Assembly: GCF_028527925.1 (NCBI RefSeq)
Contig: NZ_JAPESW010000034.1
Coordinates: forward strand, 1 to 40,240
Source: Cellulomonas fimi
GTDB lineage: Bacteria > Actinomycetota > Actinomycetes > Actinomycetales > Cellulomonadaceae
DNA length: 40,240 bases
Reading direction: 5' to 3'
Of the stretch, positions 31,694-40,116 are shown in pieces. Positions within the stretch are counted from its first letter, which is position 1. Each line of letters starts with the position of its first letter. The position numbers and the translations under genes were made by a program. A model generated the notes under the pieces. That model did no database searches, was not told the origin of the DNA, and worked only from the letters and a program-made list of their open reading frames with translations.

Positions 31694-32125
31694 ATGAAGG
31701 TCCTGGTGATGATCGAGGGTGCGGGCGCCGACGAGGACAAGATCGAGCCGACCACCGAGATGTTCGAGCAGATGGGCCGTTACAACGACGAGCTGGTCCA
31801 GGCGGGGATCATGCTCGGCGGCGAGGGTCTGCTGCCGAGCGCGCGCGGGGCTCGCGTCGTGTTCGAGGGCGGCACGACGTCGGTCGTCGACGGCCCGTTC
31901 GTCGAGGCGAAGGAGCTGATCGCGGGCTACTGGATCTGGGAGGTGTCCTCGCTCGAGGAGGCCGTCGAGTGGGCCAAGCGCTGCCCCGCGAACCAGTCCG
32001 GGCCGCGCGCGGTCCTCGAGATCCGGCCGATCGCGTCGATCGAGGACTTCGGCGACGCGTACACGCCCGAGGTCGCGGCGGCGGAGGAGAAGCTCGCCGA
32101 GCAGATCAAGGCGCAGCACGGCTGA
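31694..32125 (+). CDS. YCII/DGPF-domain protein paired with ECF42 (copy 2)
   Basis: A 143-residue protein with the hallmark VVDGPFVEAKELIAGYWIWEV at about residues 63-83. The N-terminal KVLVMIEGAGADEDKIEPTTEMFEQMGRYNDELVQAGIMLGGEGLLPS is close to the longer form of this family. The C-terminus ends in a charged helix (AAAEEKLAEQIKAQHG). The ATG start is set by GGAGGAG 6 bases upstream. It is followed 30 bases later by its ECF42 sigma gene. In family knowledge, this pair forms a regulon in which the sigma factor turns on the DGPF gene. Function unknown; a role as a small binding or lyase-like enzyme is possible. Confidence 0.92.
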   Translation: MKVLVMIEGAGADEDKIEPTTEMFEQMGRYNDELVQAGIMLGGEGLLPSARGARVVFEGGTTSVVDGPFVEAKELIAGYWIWEVSSLEEAVEWAKRCPANQSGPRAVLEIRPIASIEDFGDAYTPEVAAAEEKLAEQIKAQHG

Positions 32126-32155
32126 CGCCCGGCGGCGAGGCGACGGGACGCGACG

Positions 32156-33409
32156 ATGACCGACCCGCGACGCACGGTCGAGGCCGTCTGGCGGATCGAG
32201 TCACCGCGGCTCGTCGCCGCGCTCACCCGGCTGGTCCGGGACGTCGGGCTCGCGGAGGAGCTCGCGCAGGACGCGTTCGTCCAGGCGCTCGAGCAGTGGC
32301 CGCGCGACGGCGTCCCGGACCGGCCGGGCGCCTGGCTGATGACGGCGGCCCGGCGCCGGGCGGTCGACACGATCCGGCGGGAGCAGACGCGGGACGTGAA
32401 GTACGCGCTCGCGGCGGCGGACGGGCGGCACGAGCCCCCCGCCGACGCGGTCGTCGACCGGCCGGTCGAGGACGACCTGCTCGCGCTCGTCTTCCTCACG
32501 TGCCACCCGGTCCTGCCGCGCGAGTCGCGCGTCGCGCTCACGCTCCGGCTGTTCTGCGGCCTGACGACGGACGAGGTCGCGCGCGCGTTCCTGGTCCCGT
32601 CGCCGACGATCGGGCAGCGGATCTCCCGCGCGAAGCGCACGCTCGCCGAGGCGCAGGTGCCGTTCGAGGTGCCGCAGGCCGACGAGCTGCCCGCGCGGCT
32701 CGCGTCGGTGCTGGAGGTCGTCTACCTCGTGTTCACGGAGGGGCACTCCGCGACCAGCGGCGACGCGTGGGTGCGGCGCGACCTCGCGGCGGAGGCGATG
32801 CGCCTGGGGCGTGCGCTCACCGGCCTGCTGCCGCGCGAGCCCGAGGTGCACGGGCTCGTCGCGCTCATGGAGCTGCAGGCGTCGCGGTTCGACGCGCGCA
32901 CCGACGCGTCCGACGAGCCGGTGCTGCTCGCGGACCAGGACCGCAACCGGTGGGACCGCACGCTCGTCATGCACGGGCTCGCGGCGCTCGACCGGGCGAC
33001 GACGCTCGGCCGGCCGCTCGGCCCGTACACGCTCCAGGCGGCGATCGCCGCGTGCCACAGCCGCGCCGCCCGGTTCGAGGACACCGACTGGGAGGCCGTC
33101 GTCGCGCTGTACGACGCGCTCGCGCAGCTCGCCCCGTCGCCGGTGGTCGACCTCAACCGGGCCGTCGCGGTGCTGCACGCCGACGGTCCCGAGGCGGCGC
33201 TCGCGGCCGTCGACGCGATCCGCGACGACCCGCGCCTCGCGCTCTACCACCTGCTCGGTGCCGTGCGCGCCGAGGTGCTCACGCGGCTCGGCCGGTACGA
33301 CGAGGCCGCCGTCGAGCTCGAGCACGCCGCGACGATCGCGCCGACGCCGCGCGAGCGTCGGCTCCTGACGGAGCGGGCCGCCGCAGCGGCGGAGCGGGCA
33401 GCGACATGA
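32156..33409 (+). CDS. ECF42-type sigma factor with C-terminal extension (copy 2)
   Basis: A 417-residue ECF sigma factor. Region 2 is AVWRIESPRLVAALTRLVRDVGLAEELAQDAFVQALEQWP and region 4 is LTLRLFCGLTTDEVARAFLVPSPTIGQRISRAKRTL. The ECF42 extension follows (LVYLVFTEGHSATSGD-like, VHGLVALMELQASR, LADQDRNRWDRTLV, YTLQAAIAACHSRA and a final TPR-like helix pair). ATG 32156 gives MTDPRRTVEAVWR. No anti-sigma gene is adjacent. It is not an extra copy of the 8168 gene: region 2 and many positions differ, so the two modules appear to be distinct lineages with the same architecture. The promoter upstream of the pair suggests autoregulation. Confidence 0.95.
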   Translation: MTDPRRTVEAVWRIESPRLVAALTRLVRDVGLAEELAQDAFVQALEQWPRDGVPDRPGAWLMTAARRRAVDTIRREQTRDVKYALAAADGRHEPPADAVVDRPVEDDLLALVFLTCHPVLPRESRVALTLRLFCGLTTDEVARAFLVPSPTIGQRISRAKRTLAEAQVPFEVPQADELPARLASVLEVVYLVFTEGHSATSGDAWVRRDLAAEAMRLGRALTGLLPREPEVHGLVALMELQASRFDARTDASDEPVLLADQDRNRWDRTLVMHGLAALDRATTLGRPLGPYTLQAAIAACHSRAARFEDTDWEAVVALYDALAQLAPSPVVDLNRAVAVLHADGPEAALAAVDAIRDDPRLALYHLLGAVRAEVLTRLGRYDEAAVELEHAATIAPTPRERRLLTERAAAAAERAAT

Positions 33410-33433
33410 GCACGCCCGGGGGCGGGGCACCCC

Positions 33434-33462
33434 TGGGCAGGAGATGTCCGGATCGCTAGATT
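33434..33462 (+). promoter_or_regulatory. Promoter-like pair upstream of the candidate small RNA
   Basis: TGGGCA (33434-33439), a 17-base spacer and TAGATT (33457-33462) resemble a housekeeping actinobacterial promoter. A start about 7 bases later would place the 5' end at the first hairpin of the candidate RNA (33469). No protein gene begins within 250 bases downstream. Confidence 0.5.
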
Positions 33463-33468
33463 CGCAGA

Positions 33469-33578
33469 GGACCCGACGGCGCGTCCGCCGGGTCCGGGCG
33501 GGTGGGCCGACGGTCGCGTCAACCGCGGACCGCCCGAGCGCCGGTGGCGTGCCACCCCCCTCTCGGCACGCCACCGGC
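33469..33578 (+). ncRNA. Candidate structured small RNA
   Basis: This is the only gap over 300 bases (33410-33721) without a protein gene. A promoter-like pair precedes it. The predicted RNA has three successive hairpins: GGACCCG (33469-33475) with CGGGTCC (33489-33495); GGGCGG (33496-33501) with CCGCCC (33530-33535), enclosing CGGT with ACCG; and a 13-bp stem, 33540-33552 with 33566-33578, whose loop holds six consecutive C residues. The last resembles the C-loop hairpins of the actinobacterial 6C RNA, but only one C6 loop is present, so 6C identity is unproven. The rest of the gap, to the VanZ start, shows nothing I recognise. About 110 nt, inferred only. Confidence 0.45.
33540..33578 (+). 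terminator. 13-bp hairpin with a C6 loop
   Basis: GCCGGTGGCGTGC (33540-33552) pairs perfectly with GCACGCCACCGGC (33566-33578); the 13-base loop contains six C residues in a row. It could end the candidate small RNA or the ECF42 operon. No T-run follows. Confidence 0.6.
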
Positions 33579-33721
33579 ACCCCGTCCGTCCGCGGACATG
33601 CCCCCGGCAGACCCGCCGTCCGACCACGGGCTGATGACCTGCGAGGCCACGGCTGGCACCGTGGCGCCGTGCCGTCGACGCGTCGACGTGCCGGAGCGTC
33701 GTCGCACAGAACAGGTCACGC

Positions 33722-34306
33722 GTGTTTCGTCAGGTCCCCGTCCTCCCGGTCGTCGTCCCCCTCGCCGTCGCGGTCCTCGCGGTGCTGCTGTGGTCGCTGG
33801 CCCGCCGCGGCCGGTTCTCCGTCCCGCGCGCCGCCGTCGCGGTCGTGCTCTGCGTCTACGCCGCCGGCGTCGTCGCGCACACGGTCTTCCCGATCTACCT
33901 CGACAAGCCCGTGAGCAGCGGTCCGTGGAGCGACCACGTCCTGCTCGCGCCGTGGACGCCGTACGAGGTCGCCGACGCGGTCATGAACGTCGCGGTGTTC
34001 GTGCCGCTCGGGTTCCTCGTGCCGCTGCTCGTGGCCCGGGCGACGTGGTGGCGGGCCGTGGCGGTCACGGCCGGCGTCAGCCTGGCGATCGAGGCCACGC
34101 AGGGCGTCACCGCCCACCTCCTCGGCGGAGGTCACGTCGCCGACGTGCACGACCTGGTGTGCAACGCCCTCGGGGGCGCGGTGGGGTACGGGATCTTCCT
34201 GGCGTTCGCGCGGCTGCCCGCGACGCGCACGCTCGTCGGTCGCGCCCGCTGGCACGACGCCCCCGCGGACGACGACGCCGCCCGTCCGGCGCCCGTGCCC
34301 GCGTAG
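33722..34306 (+). CDS. VanZ-like membrane protein
   Basis: A 194-residue protein with four or five membrane segments. The VanZ pattern is clear: VVAHTVFPIYLDKP, APWTPYEVADAVMNVAVFVPLGFLVPLL, SLAIEATQGVTAHLLGGGHVADVHDLVCNALGGAVGYGIFLAF. In this family the Glu and Gln (IEATQ) and the Asp (VHDLVCN) are conserved. VanZ was first seen in teicoplanin resistance; many homologues are general envelope proteins, and I would not read drug resistance into it. The C-terminal tail is Ala/Pro/Asp-rich. GTG at 33722 is the only sensible start; the ribosome binding site is weak. Confidence 0.9.
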   Translation: MFRQVPVLPVVVPLAVAVLAVLLWSLARRGRFSVPRAAVAVVLCVYAAGVVAHTVFPIYLDKPVSSGPWSDHVLLAPWTPYEVADAVMNVAVFVPLGFLVPLLVARATWWRAVAVTAGVSLAIEATQGVTAHLLGGGHVADVHDLVCNALGGAVGYGIFLAFARLPATRTLVGRARWHDAPADDDAARPAPVPA

Positions 34307-34386
34307 GGACGGTCCCCGACGCGCGGTCGCGGCCGTCCGGACGTAGCGTGACGCGTCCCCGACGCACACGGAGCGTGGTCCCGATC

Positions 34387-35580
34387 GTGACCGGTCCCCA
34401 TCACCACGACGTCCTCGTGATCGGCGGCGGCAACGCCGGCATCTCGCTCGCGGCGAAGCTGCGCCGCGACGGGTGCCGCGACGTCGCCGTCGTCGAGCCC
34501 AAGGACGTCCACGAGTACCGGCCGCTCCTGTCGTACGTCGCGGGCGGCATGGCGACCCTCGACGACCTGCGCCGGCCGCAGGCCGAGGCGATGCCGCCGG
34601 GGGTGCGGTGGTACCAGGACGCGGTCACCGCGGTCGACCCCGCGCGGTCCGCCGTGCGGCTGGCGAGCGGCGGCGAGCTCACGTACACCGACCTCGCGGT
34701 CTGCCCCGGGTCGCAGGTGGACTGGGACGCGGTGCCGGGTGCGCAGGACGCCGTGCGCGCCGGGTCGGCGTCGACGAGCTACCTGCCGGAGCACGCCCCG
34801 GCGACCTGGGACCTCCTGTCGTCCCTCACGTCCGGGACGGCGGTGTTCGCGATCAGCGACCGGCACGTCCCGTGCGCCCCCGTCGGGCTCAAGCCGCTGT
34901 TCCTCGCCGCCGACCACTGGCGACGGACGGGTGTGCTCGACGCGATCACGATCGAGCTGCTGCTCGAGGGCGACCGGCTGGTCGACCTGCCGGAGTCCGA
35001 CCGCGAGCTGCGGGCGGCCGCCGAGGAGTACGGCGTGCGCGTCCGGACGTCGACCGCGGTCGAGCACGTCGACGGCCCGGCACGGCGGCTCCGGCTGCGG
35101 ACCCCGCAGGGTCCCGACGAGCTCGCGTACGACGCGCTGTACGTCGCCCCGCCGCACCGCGCGCCGCAGTGGCTGGCGTCCAGCGGTCTCACGTCGCCCG
35201 CGAGCGACGGCTTCCTCGCCGTCGACCCGCAGACCCTGCAGCACCGCGACCACCCGCACGTGTGGGGTCTCGGCGACGCCGCCGAGGTCGACGCCCTCCC
35301 GTCGGGCGGCGCCCTGCGCAAGCAGGTCCCCGTCGTCGCGCACAACATCGCCGCACGTCGCACGGGTGCCACGATGCGCCACTACGACGGGTACTCCGTC
35401 GGCCCGGTCACGACGTCACGCAGCCGCCTGCTGCTCGCCGAGTTCGACCGTGGCGGCCGGCCCGAGCCCACCGTGCGCGTCCCGGACCTGGCCCGGCCGC
35501 GGCGCAGCCTCCTGGTCTTCGACCGCTACCTCGAGCCGCAGATCTACTGGCGACGCCTGCTACGGGGTCACGTGTCCTGA
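34387..35580 (+). CDS. SQR-like FAD-dependent pyridine-nucleotide oxidoreductase
   Basis: A 397-residue flavoprotein of the sulfide:quinone reductase/NDH-2 group. The FAD motif is HHDVLVIGGGNAGISLAAKLRRDG, followed by VVEPKDVHEYRPLLSYVAGGM typical of SQR-like enzymes. The middle has RHVPCAPVGLKPLFLAADHW, corresponding to the SQR CxGAPxK region, with one Cys. The second FAD motif is HPHVWGLGDAAEVDALPSGGALRKQVPVVAHNI. There is a single Cys here and another in AVCPGSQVDW, so a classical three-Cys SQR site is not assured. GTG 34387 is preferred (MTGPHHHDVLVIGGG); GTG 34375 is an alternative. A -10-like TAGCGT lies at 34344-34349. It probably passes electrons to quinone at the membrane. Confidence 0.88.
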   Translation: MTGPHHHDVLVIGGGNAGISLAAKLRRDGCRDVAVVEPKDVHEYRPLLSYVAGGMATLDDLRRPQAEAMPPGVRWYQDAVTAVDPARSAVRLASGGELTYTDLAVCPGSQVDWDAVPGAQDAVRAGSASTSYLPEHAPATWDLLSSLTSGTAVFAISDRHVPCAPVGLKPLFLAADHWRRTGVLDAITIELLLEGDRLVDLPESDRELRAAAEEYGVRVRTSTAVEHVDGPARRLRLRTPQGPDELAYDALYVAPPHRAPQWLASSGLTSPASDGFLAVDPQTLQHRDHPHVWGLGDAAEVDALPSGGALRKQVPVVAHNIAARRTGATMRHYDGYSVGPVTTSRSRLLLAEFDRGGRPEPTVRVPDLARPRRSLLVFDRYLEPQIYWRRLLRGHVS

Positions 35581-35816
35581 GTGCTGCCGGCGCCCGCGAG
35601 GGGCTCGGGCACCGACGGGTGGTCCCAGCCGCACAGCCAGGTGCCGTCCGTCGGGTCGTAGGAGCCGACGACGTGCACGGGCGCGGTGACCCGGAGCCCT
35701 GGCGGGGTGAACGTGATCTCACCGACGGTCTGGTCGACGTGCCAGGCGGCACGGTCGAAGCCCAGGGCATCCGTCGAACCTCGCGGCGACCGGTCGTCGT
35801 CCGGCCGTCGCCACAT
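35568..35816 (-). CDS. Truncated DUF6882-like protein
   Basis: An 82-residue frame on the minus strand. The stretch LGFDRAAWHVDQTVGEITFTPPGLRVTAPVHVVGSYDPTDGTWLCGWDHPSVPEP follows the DUF6882 core as I know it, but full-length members continue for another 60 or so residues with a conserved second half. Here the frame stops right after that core and its last 13 bases overlap the stop of the flavoprotein gene. I infer that the 3' part was lost and the remainder may be a decaying or short functional gene. The presumed ATG has no obvious Shine-Dalgarno site. It could also be a spurious frame, but the amino-acid pattern makes this less likely. Confidence 0.55.
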   Translation of the reverse strand: MWRRPDDDRSPRGSTDALGFDRAAWHVDQTVGEITFTPPGLRVTAPVHVVGSYDPTDGTWLCGWDHPSVPEPLAGAGSTQDT

Positions 35817-35820
35817 CCCG

Positions 35821-35847
35821 TATCGCAGTATTTCGCCCGGTATCGCC
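35821..35847. promoter_or_regulatory. Three 10-bp-phased direct repeats
   Basis: TATCGCA (35821-35827), TTTCGCC (35831-35837) and TATCGCC (35841-35847) are spaced exactly 10 bases apart, so they face the same side of the helix. The run is AT-rich for this genome and lies between the divergent DUF6882-like and ATPase/BTAD genes, about 90 bases before the latter. BTAD-type regulators bind heptamer direct repeats near the -35, so this is a candidate autoregulatory site. Confidence 0.5.
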
Positions 35848-35935
35848 CTGTCGTGGGGCCCGTGACTTTGCGAGGATCGCCGAAGAGGTGCCGGCGACGG
35901 GGGCTGCCCGGCACCCAGGGGGTCCGGGGGGCTCG

Positions 35936-38674
35936 ATGTCGCGAGGGCGCGATGCCGTCGCCGACCCGGCGGTGGGCGCGAGCGTCCCGGCCGCCGGTCG
36001 AGGCGTGGTCAGGCGTGCGCTGATGCACCGGCTGGACGACGTCCTGACGACGCGGTGCGGCCTGGTGGTGGGGCCGCGCGGCTCGGGCAAGACGACCGTC
36101 ATGCGGCAGTGGGCGCGCACGAGCCGGCTGCCCGTCGTCTGGGGGCGGTGCACACCCGCGGGCGTCGCGGTGCGGTCGGGTGCGCACACCGACGTCCTGG
36201 CCCCGGACGAGGTCGGGCGGGCCGTCCTCGCGCGGCACGCGCCGACGCTGCTGGTGCTCGACGACGCGCACGAGCTGCTCGTCGGGCGCGTCGAGGACGA
36301 CCTCGAGCGGCTGCTGCTGTCGTCGTCGCCCGACGTGCACGTGCTCATCGGGACCGTGCGGCGGCCCACGTTCAGCCTCGCGCGCTCGGAGTTCCCGCCG
36401 CCGGTGGTGCTCGACGCCGACGACCTGCGGCTGCGCGTGTGGGAGGTCGACCGGCTGTTCCGCGACGTGTACGGGCACCCGCTGGCGCCCGACGACGTGG
36501 AGCTGCTGACCGACGAGACCGAGGGCTGGGCCGCGGCCGTGCACCTGTTCCACCGGTCGACGTCGGGGCTGCTGCCCGCGGACCGGAGGCGCGCGGTGCG
36601 CAGCCTCGACACCGACACCGGGTACGTGCGCGACTACCTGGTCGACGAGGTGCTCGCCCCGCTCGACCGCGCGCACCTCGACGTCCTGCACTGGGGGTCG
36701 GCCTTCGACGAGCTCACGGCCCGACGGGTCGCCGACCTCGTCGGTGACCCGGACCCGGCGGCCGACGGTGCGGCGGACGTGCTGCGCACCCTGGACCGGC
36801 GCTGGTCGCTCGCGCGCACCGACGACGGCGTCCGCTACCGCCTGCCCCGCGTGCTGCACCGCCACCTGCGGAGCGCGCACGCCGCGCACCTCGGCCCCGC
36901 GGCGACCGCCACGTGGCGGCAACGGGCCGTGCTCGTGGCGCGCGACGACGCCGCACCCACCCCGTCGGTGCACGTGCACGACGCCGACTGGACGTCCACC
37001 GCCGCGGGCACGTGGGCGTCCGTCGTCCGGGCGGCGACCCGGCGGGACCCCGCGGCGGCTGCGCAGGGCGCCGCGCTGCTCACCGGCGTGGACCGCGCGC
37101 TCGCGGAGGGGCTGTCCCTCGTGCTCGCGGGCGCGCACCGGTCCGGTCGCGACGCGCTGCGCCGGGCGGCCGCCGACCCCGACGCGCCACCGGCGCTGGC
37201 CCTGGCGGCCGCGCTCGCCGACGCGGTCCTCACGCCCGGAGCTTCCGGGCGGACCCTCACGACGCTCGACCGCGTGCACACCGCGGCGCGGGCGCACGAC
37301 CTGCCGTGGCTCGCCCGGCTCGCGCACGGCCTGGTGGTCGGCGCGGACGGCACGCGCACGGCGAGGGCGGAGGCGGCGGCGATCGCCGCCCGGTCGGAAC
37401 GGTCGGGGGACCCGTGGGGTGCGGCACTGGTCCTGACGTGGTCGGCCCTCGCGGCGCTGGCCGCGGGGTCGCCCGAGCCCGACGTCTGGGACGACCTCGA
37501 CCGGCGGTGGCGCGACCTCGACGCGGCGGTCCCGGCGGCGTGGACGACCGCGTGCCGTGCGCTCGCGTCCGCGGCACAGCAGCTCCCCGAGGCGCGCCAG
37601 GACGCCCGGACCGCGGAGGCCGTCGCCCGCACGGCGGGATCACCGGGCGCGCTCGCCTACGCGTACGCCGCGCTCGCGGCGACCGACACCGACGGCGGCG
37701 CCGAGCTGCGCGCGCTCGCCGCCGCGACCGCCGACGAGCACGGCGTCGACGTGCGGCCCTGGGCGGTGCTCGACGCGGCCACGCCCGGCTCCCCGGTGCG
37801 GCGTCCGCGCGCGGTCGACGACCCGGTCTGGGGCGGCGTGCCGCTCGTCGACGTCCGCTGCCTGGGGGAGTTCCGGCTGCGGGTCGACGGGGTCGACGCG
37901 GACCTGACGGGCGTCCGCCCGCGGGCCCGTGCCGCGCTGCGGGTGCTCGCGGTGCACGCCGGACGGCCCGTGCACCGCGAGCAGCTCGCCGAGGCGCTGT
38001 GGGGCGACCTCGACCCGCGCGCGGCGCTGCACAACCTGCACGTGAGCCTGTCGGCGGTCCGGCGTGCGCTCGAGCCGGGCGTCCCGACGCGCAGCAGCCG
38101 CCTCGTCGTGCGCGACGGCGAGACGTACACGCTCGTGCTGCGCCCCGGGTCGACGAGCGACGTCGCCCAGCTCGACCGTGCGGTGCGCGAGGCCCGGCGG
38201 CTGCGGGCCGCGGGCGACGACACGGGTGCGCGCGCCGAGCTCGCCCGGGCCGTCGACCTCTACACCGGCGACCTGCTGCCCGAGGACGGGCCCGCCGACT
38301 GGGTGGTCGCCGAGCGGGAGCGGCTGCGGCTGACGGCCGCCGACGCCGCCGTCGAGCTCGCCGAGCTGGAGATGGAGCGGGGCCGCTTCGACCGCGCCGT
38401 CGTCGCCGCGACCCGGGCCATCCGGCTCGACGAGTGCCGGGACCACGCGTGGCGCGTGCTCGTGACCGCGTTCACGGCCGCCGGGGACGCGGCTGCGGCG
38501 CACCGCGCGACGCAGGGCTACCGCGCGATGCTCGACACGCTCGGGCTCGCCGTCGGTGACGCGCTGCCGCCCCCGGTGCCGGTCGCGGCGGGGTCCGGCG
38601 TCACGAGCGGCCGCGGAACTCCACCTCCGCGATCGCCACGTGCGTCTCGGGCGTCGCGCGGTACGTGGAGCTGA
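35936..38674 (+). CDS. STAND-type ATPase regulator with C-terminal SARP/BTAD domains
   Basis: A 912-residue regulator. The ATPase module comes first: GLVVGPRGSGKTTVMRQW (Walker A) and LLVLDDAH (Walker B), with MalT-like helical repeats behind it (to about residue 620). The DNA-binding part is last: a winged helix (VRCLGEFRLRVDGVDADLTGVRPRARAALRVLAVHAGRPVHREQLAEALWG, about 635-730), then a BTAD domain (DVAQLDRAVREARRLRAAGDDTGARAELARAVDLYTGDLLPEDG... to about 880). Canonical SARPs have winged helix and BTAD first and the ATPase later, so the order is reversed. ATG 35936 follows a G-rich site. Its last 74 bases overlap the next, convergent gene, and the Arg/Pro/Ser-rich tail is encoded opposite it. 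Target genes are unknown. Confidence 0.88.
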   Translation: MSRGRDAVADPAVGASVPAAGRGVVRRALMHRLDDVLTTRCGLVVGPRGSGKTTVMRQWARTSRLPVVWGRCTPAGVAVRSGAHTDVLAPDEVGRAVLARHAPTLLVLDDAHELLVGRVEDDLERLLLSSSPDVHVLIGTVRRPTFSLARSEFPPPVVLDADDLRLRVWEVDRLFRDVYGHPLAPDDVELLTDETEGWAAAVHLFHRSTSGLLPADRRRAVRSLDTDTGYVRDYLVDEVLAPLDRAHLDVLHWGSAFDELTARRVADLVGDPDPAADGAADVLRTLDRRWSLARTDDGVRYRLPRVLHRHLRSAHAAHLGPAATATWRQRAVLVARDDAAPTPSVHVHDADWTSTAAGTWASVVRAATRRDPAAAAQGAALLTGVDRALAEGLSLVLAGAHRSGRDALRRAAADPDAPPALALAAALADAVLTPGASGRTLTTLDRVHTAARAHDLPWLARLAHGLVVGADGTRTARAEAAAIAARSERSGDPWGAALVLTWSALAALAAGSPEPDVWDDLDRRWRDLDAAVPAAWTTACRALASAAQQLPEARQDARTAEAVARTAGSPGALAYAYAALAATDTDGGAELRALAAATADEHGVDVRPWAVLDAATPGSPVRRPRAVDDPVWGGVPLVDVRCLGEFRLRVDGVDADLTGVRPRARAALRVLAVHAGRPVHREQLAEALWGDLDPRAALHNLHVSLSAVRRALEPGVPTRSSRLVVRDGETYTLVLRPGSTSDVAQLDRAVREARRLRAAGDDTGARAELARAVDLYTGDLLPEDGPADWVVAERERLRLTAADAAVELAELEMERGRFDRAVVAATRAIRLDECRDHAWRVLVTAFTAAGDAAAAHRATQGYRAMLDTLGLAVGDALPPPVPVAAGSGVTSGRGTPPPRSPRASRASRGTWS

Positions 38675-40116
38675 TCGTCAGGCGGACCGCCACGACGTCG
38701 TCGATCGCGGTCGCGACGCTCTGTAGGCCGACGCGGTCGGCGAGCGGCAGCTCGACGGTCTGCTGGGTGCCCGCCGACGTCGTGGCGGTGAGCGTGAGGA
38801 CGCGCGGGCTCGACCCGGCGAGGTAGTCCTTCTCGACGTCCGACGACCCCGGGATGACGAGCACGCGCGTGAGCCGGAAGGGCTGCGCGAACGCCATGTC
38901 GACGAACTGCCCCACCCCGTCGCCGGGGGCCGCGGGCGACCACGGCAGGTTGGTCGCGCCGTCGCGGATCTGCCTGGCGGGCCGTTCGGGGAGCTCGCTC
39001 GACGCGGCGATCTGCGTCGGGTTGACGGCGGTGTTGCCCTGGATCCGGTCGAGGACCGAGATGCGCGCCCGCTCGATCTCGGGCCGGAACGCCAGGACGG
39101 CGGCGACGATCGCGCCGATGACGACGATCGCCACGACGGGCCGCGTCGGGAAGCGGCGCCGGCGCGGCGGCCGGTAGCCCGCTGCGCGCGCAGCCTTCGG
39201 GTCGGGGCGCCACAGCCGGCTCCACCACGACCGGCGCTGCGCGACGGGTGCGTCGGCGAGGCTCGTGCCGCAGCGGCGGCAGAACTTGCGGGTGGGCGCG
39301 TTGCCCGCCCCGCAGCTCCCGCAGATCAGGTCCCCCGGTGCAGGTGGGGCCTCGTCGGCCTTCGGCGTGGGGCGCGGCTTGCGCGGCGCCTGGGGCGTCC
39401 CGGGCTTGACGGCGGCCGGCTGCTGCGGCGCCACCGGGGCCGCCGGGCGGGCCGGGGGCGGCGGGGCGACCAGTGCGGCCGCGGCGGCGGTGCGCGCGGC
39501 GCGCTCCTGAGCGGCCTTCTCCTCTGCGGCCTTCTCCTCCGCCGCGCGCTCGGCGGCCGCCTTCTCGGCCGCCGCCCTCTCCGCGGCGGCGCGCGCCTCG
39601 GCGGCCTGCTGCGCGGCTGCGGCGTCGGCAGCGGCCTGACGTGCGGTCTCCTCGTCACGGGCAGCCTTCTCCGCGGCGGTGCGCTCGGCGGCCGCGCGGT
39701 CGGCGGCCTCCCGCTCGGCCGCACGTCGCTCGGCCGTCGCGCGCTCGGCGGCGGCCTGGTCCGCGGCCGCACGGTCCGCTGCCGCCCGCGCCTCGGCCGC
39801 GCGCTCGGCGGCAGCGGCGCGGTCCTCCGCGGTCGCAGCCGCGGCCTCCGTGACGTGCGCGCCAGGACGCCCGTCACCGGTGGCCGGGGCGGGCGCGCCC
39901 GACGACGGGCTCATGGATGCGTCGGTCGAGGACTGGTGGCGTGGCGTGGTGCGCGGCGTCGGCACGTCGGGTGCGGTCACCGCCGCGGCGGCTGTGCCCT
40001 GCGCGGGTCCTGCGGCGACGACCGGCCCGGCGGCCGGTGCGGGCTCGGCCGGCGCGGGCTCGACGACGGACGTCACCGGGGCGGGCGGAGCCGGCGCGGC
40101 GGCGGAGGTGGGCGCG
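38601..40116 (-). CDS. Zinc-ribbon, coiled-coil membrane protein, 5'-truncated
   Basis: The visible part has at least 434 residues from MSPSSGAPAP (ATG at 39904-39914 region) and probably more upstream, where an in-frame Pro/Ala-rich stretch continues to the artefact junction at 40116. The order is a Pro-rich region, a long Ala/Arg/Glu coiled coil (AAAERAAEARAAADRAAA...), another Pro-rich linker, a zinc ribbon CGSCGAGNAPTRKFCRRCG, one membrane segment (RPVVAIVVIGAIVAAVLAF) and an external discoidin-like jelly-roll domain (AVNPTQIAASSELP...THVAIAEVEFRGRS). I infer a cytosolic sensing region linked to an external ligand- or wall-binding domain. No function is known to me. Its 3' end overlaps the convergent regulator by 74 bases. 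Confidence 0.8.
39490..39840 (-). repeat. Ala/Glu/Arg coiled-coil repeat region
   Basis: About 115 codons of degenerate heptads (AAAERAAAEKAAAERA-like) with many near-identical GCGGCC/CTTCTC blocks at the DNA level. It encodes a long helix of the membrane protein and is a likely site of assembly or copy-number variation. Confidence 0.7.

Noticed and set aside
33469..33578. Definite call of 6C RNA
   Set aside because: Only one of the two expected C-rich loops is present; kept as a candidate small RNA.
33722..34306. Glycopeptide resistance gene
   Set aside because: VanZ-like proteins are common in actinobacteria and no vanHAX or regulator genes are nearby.
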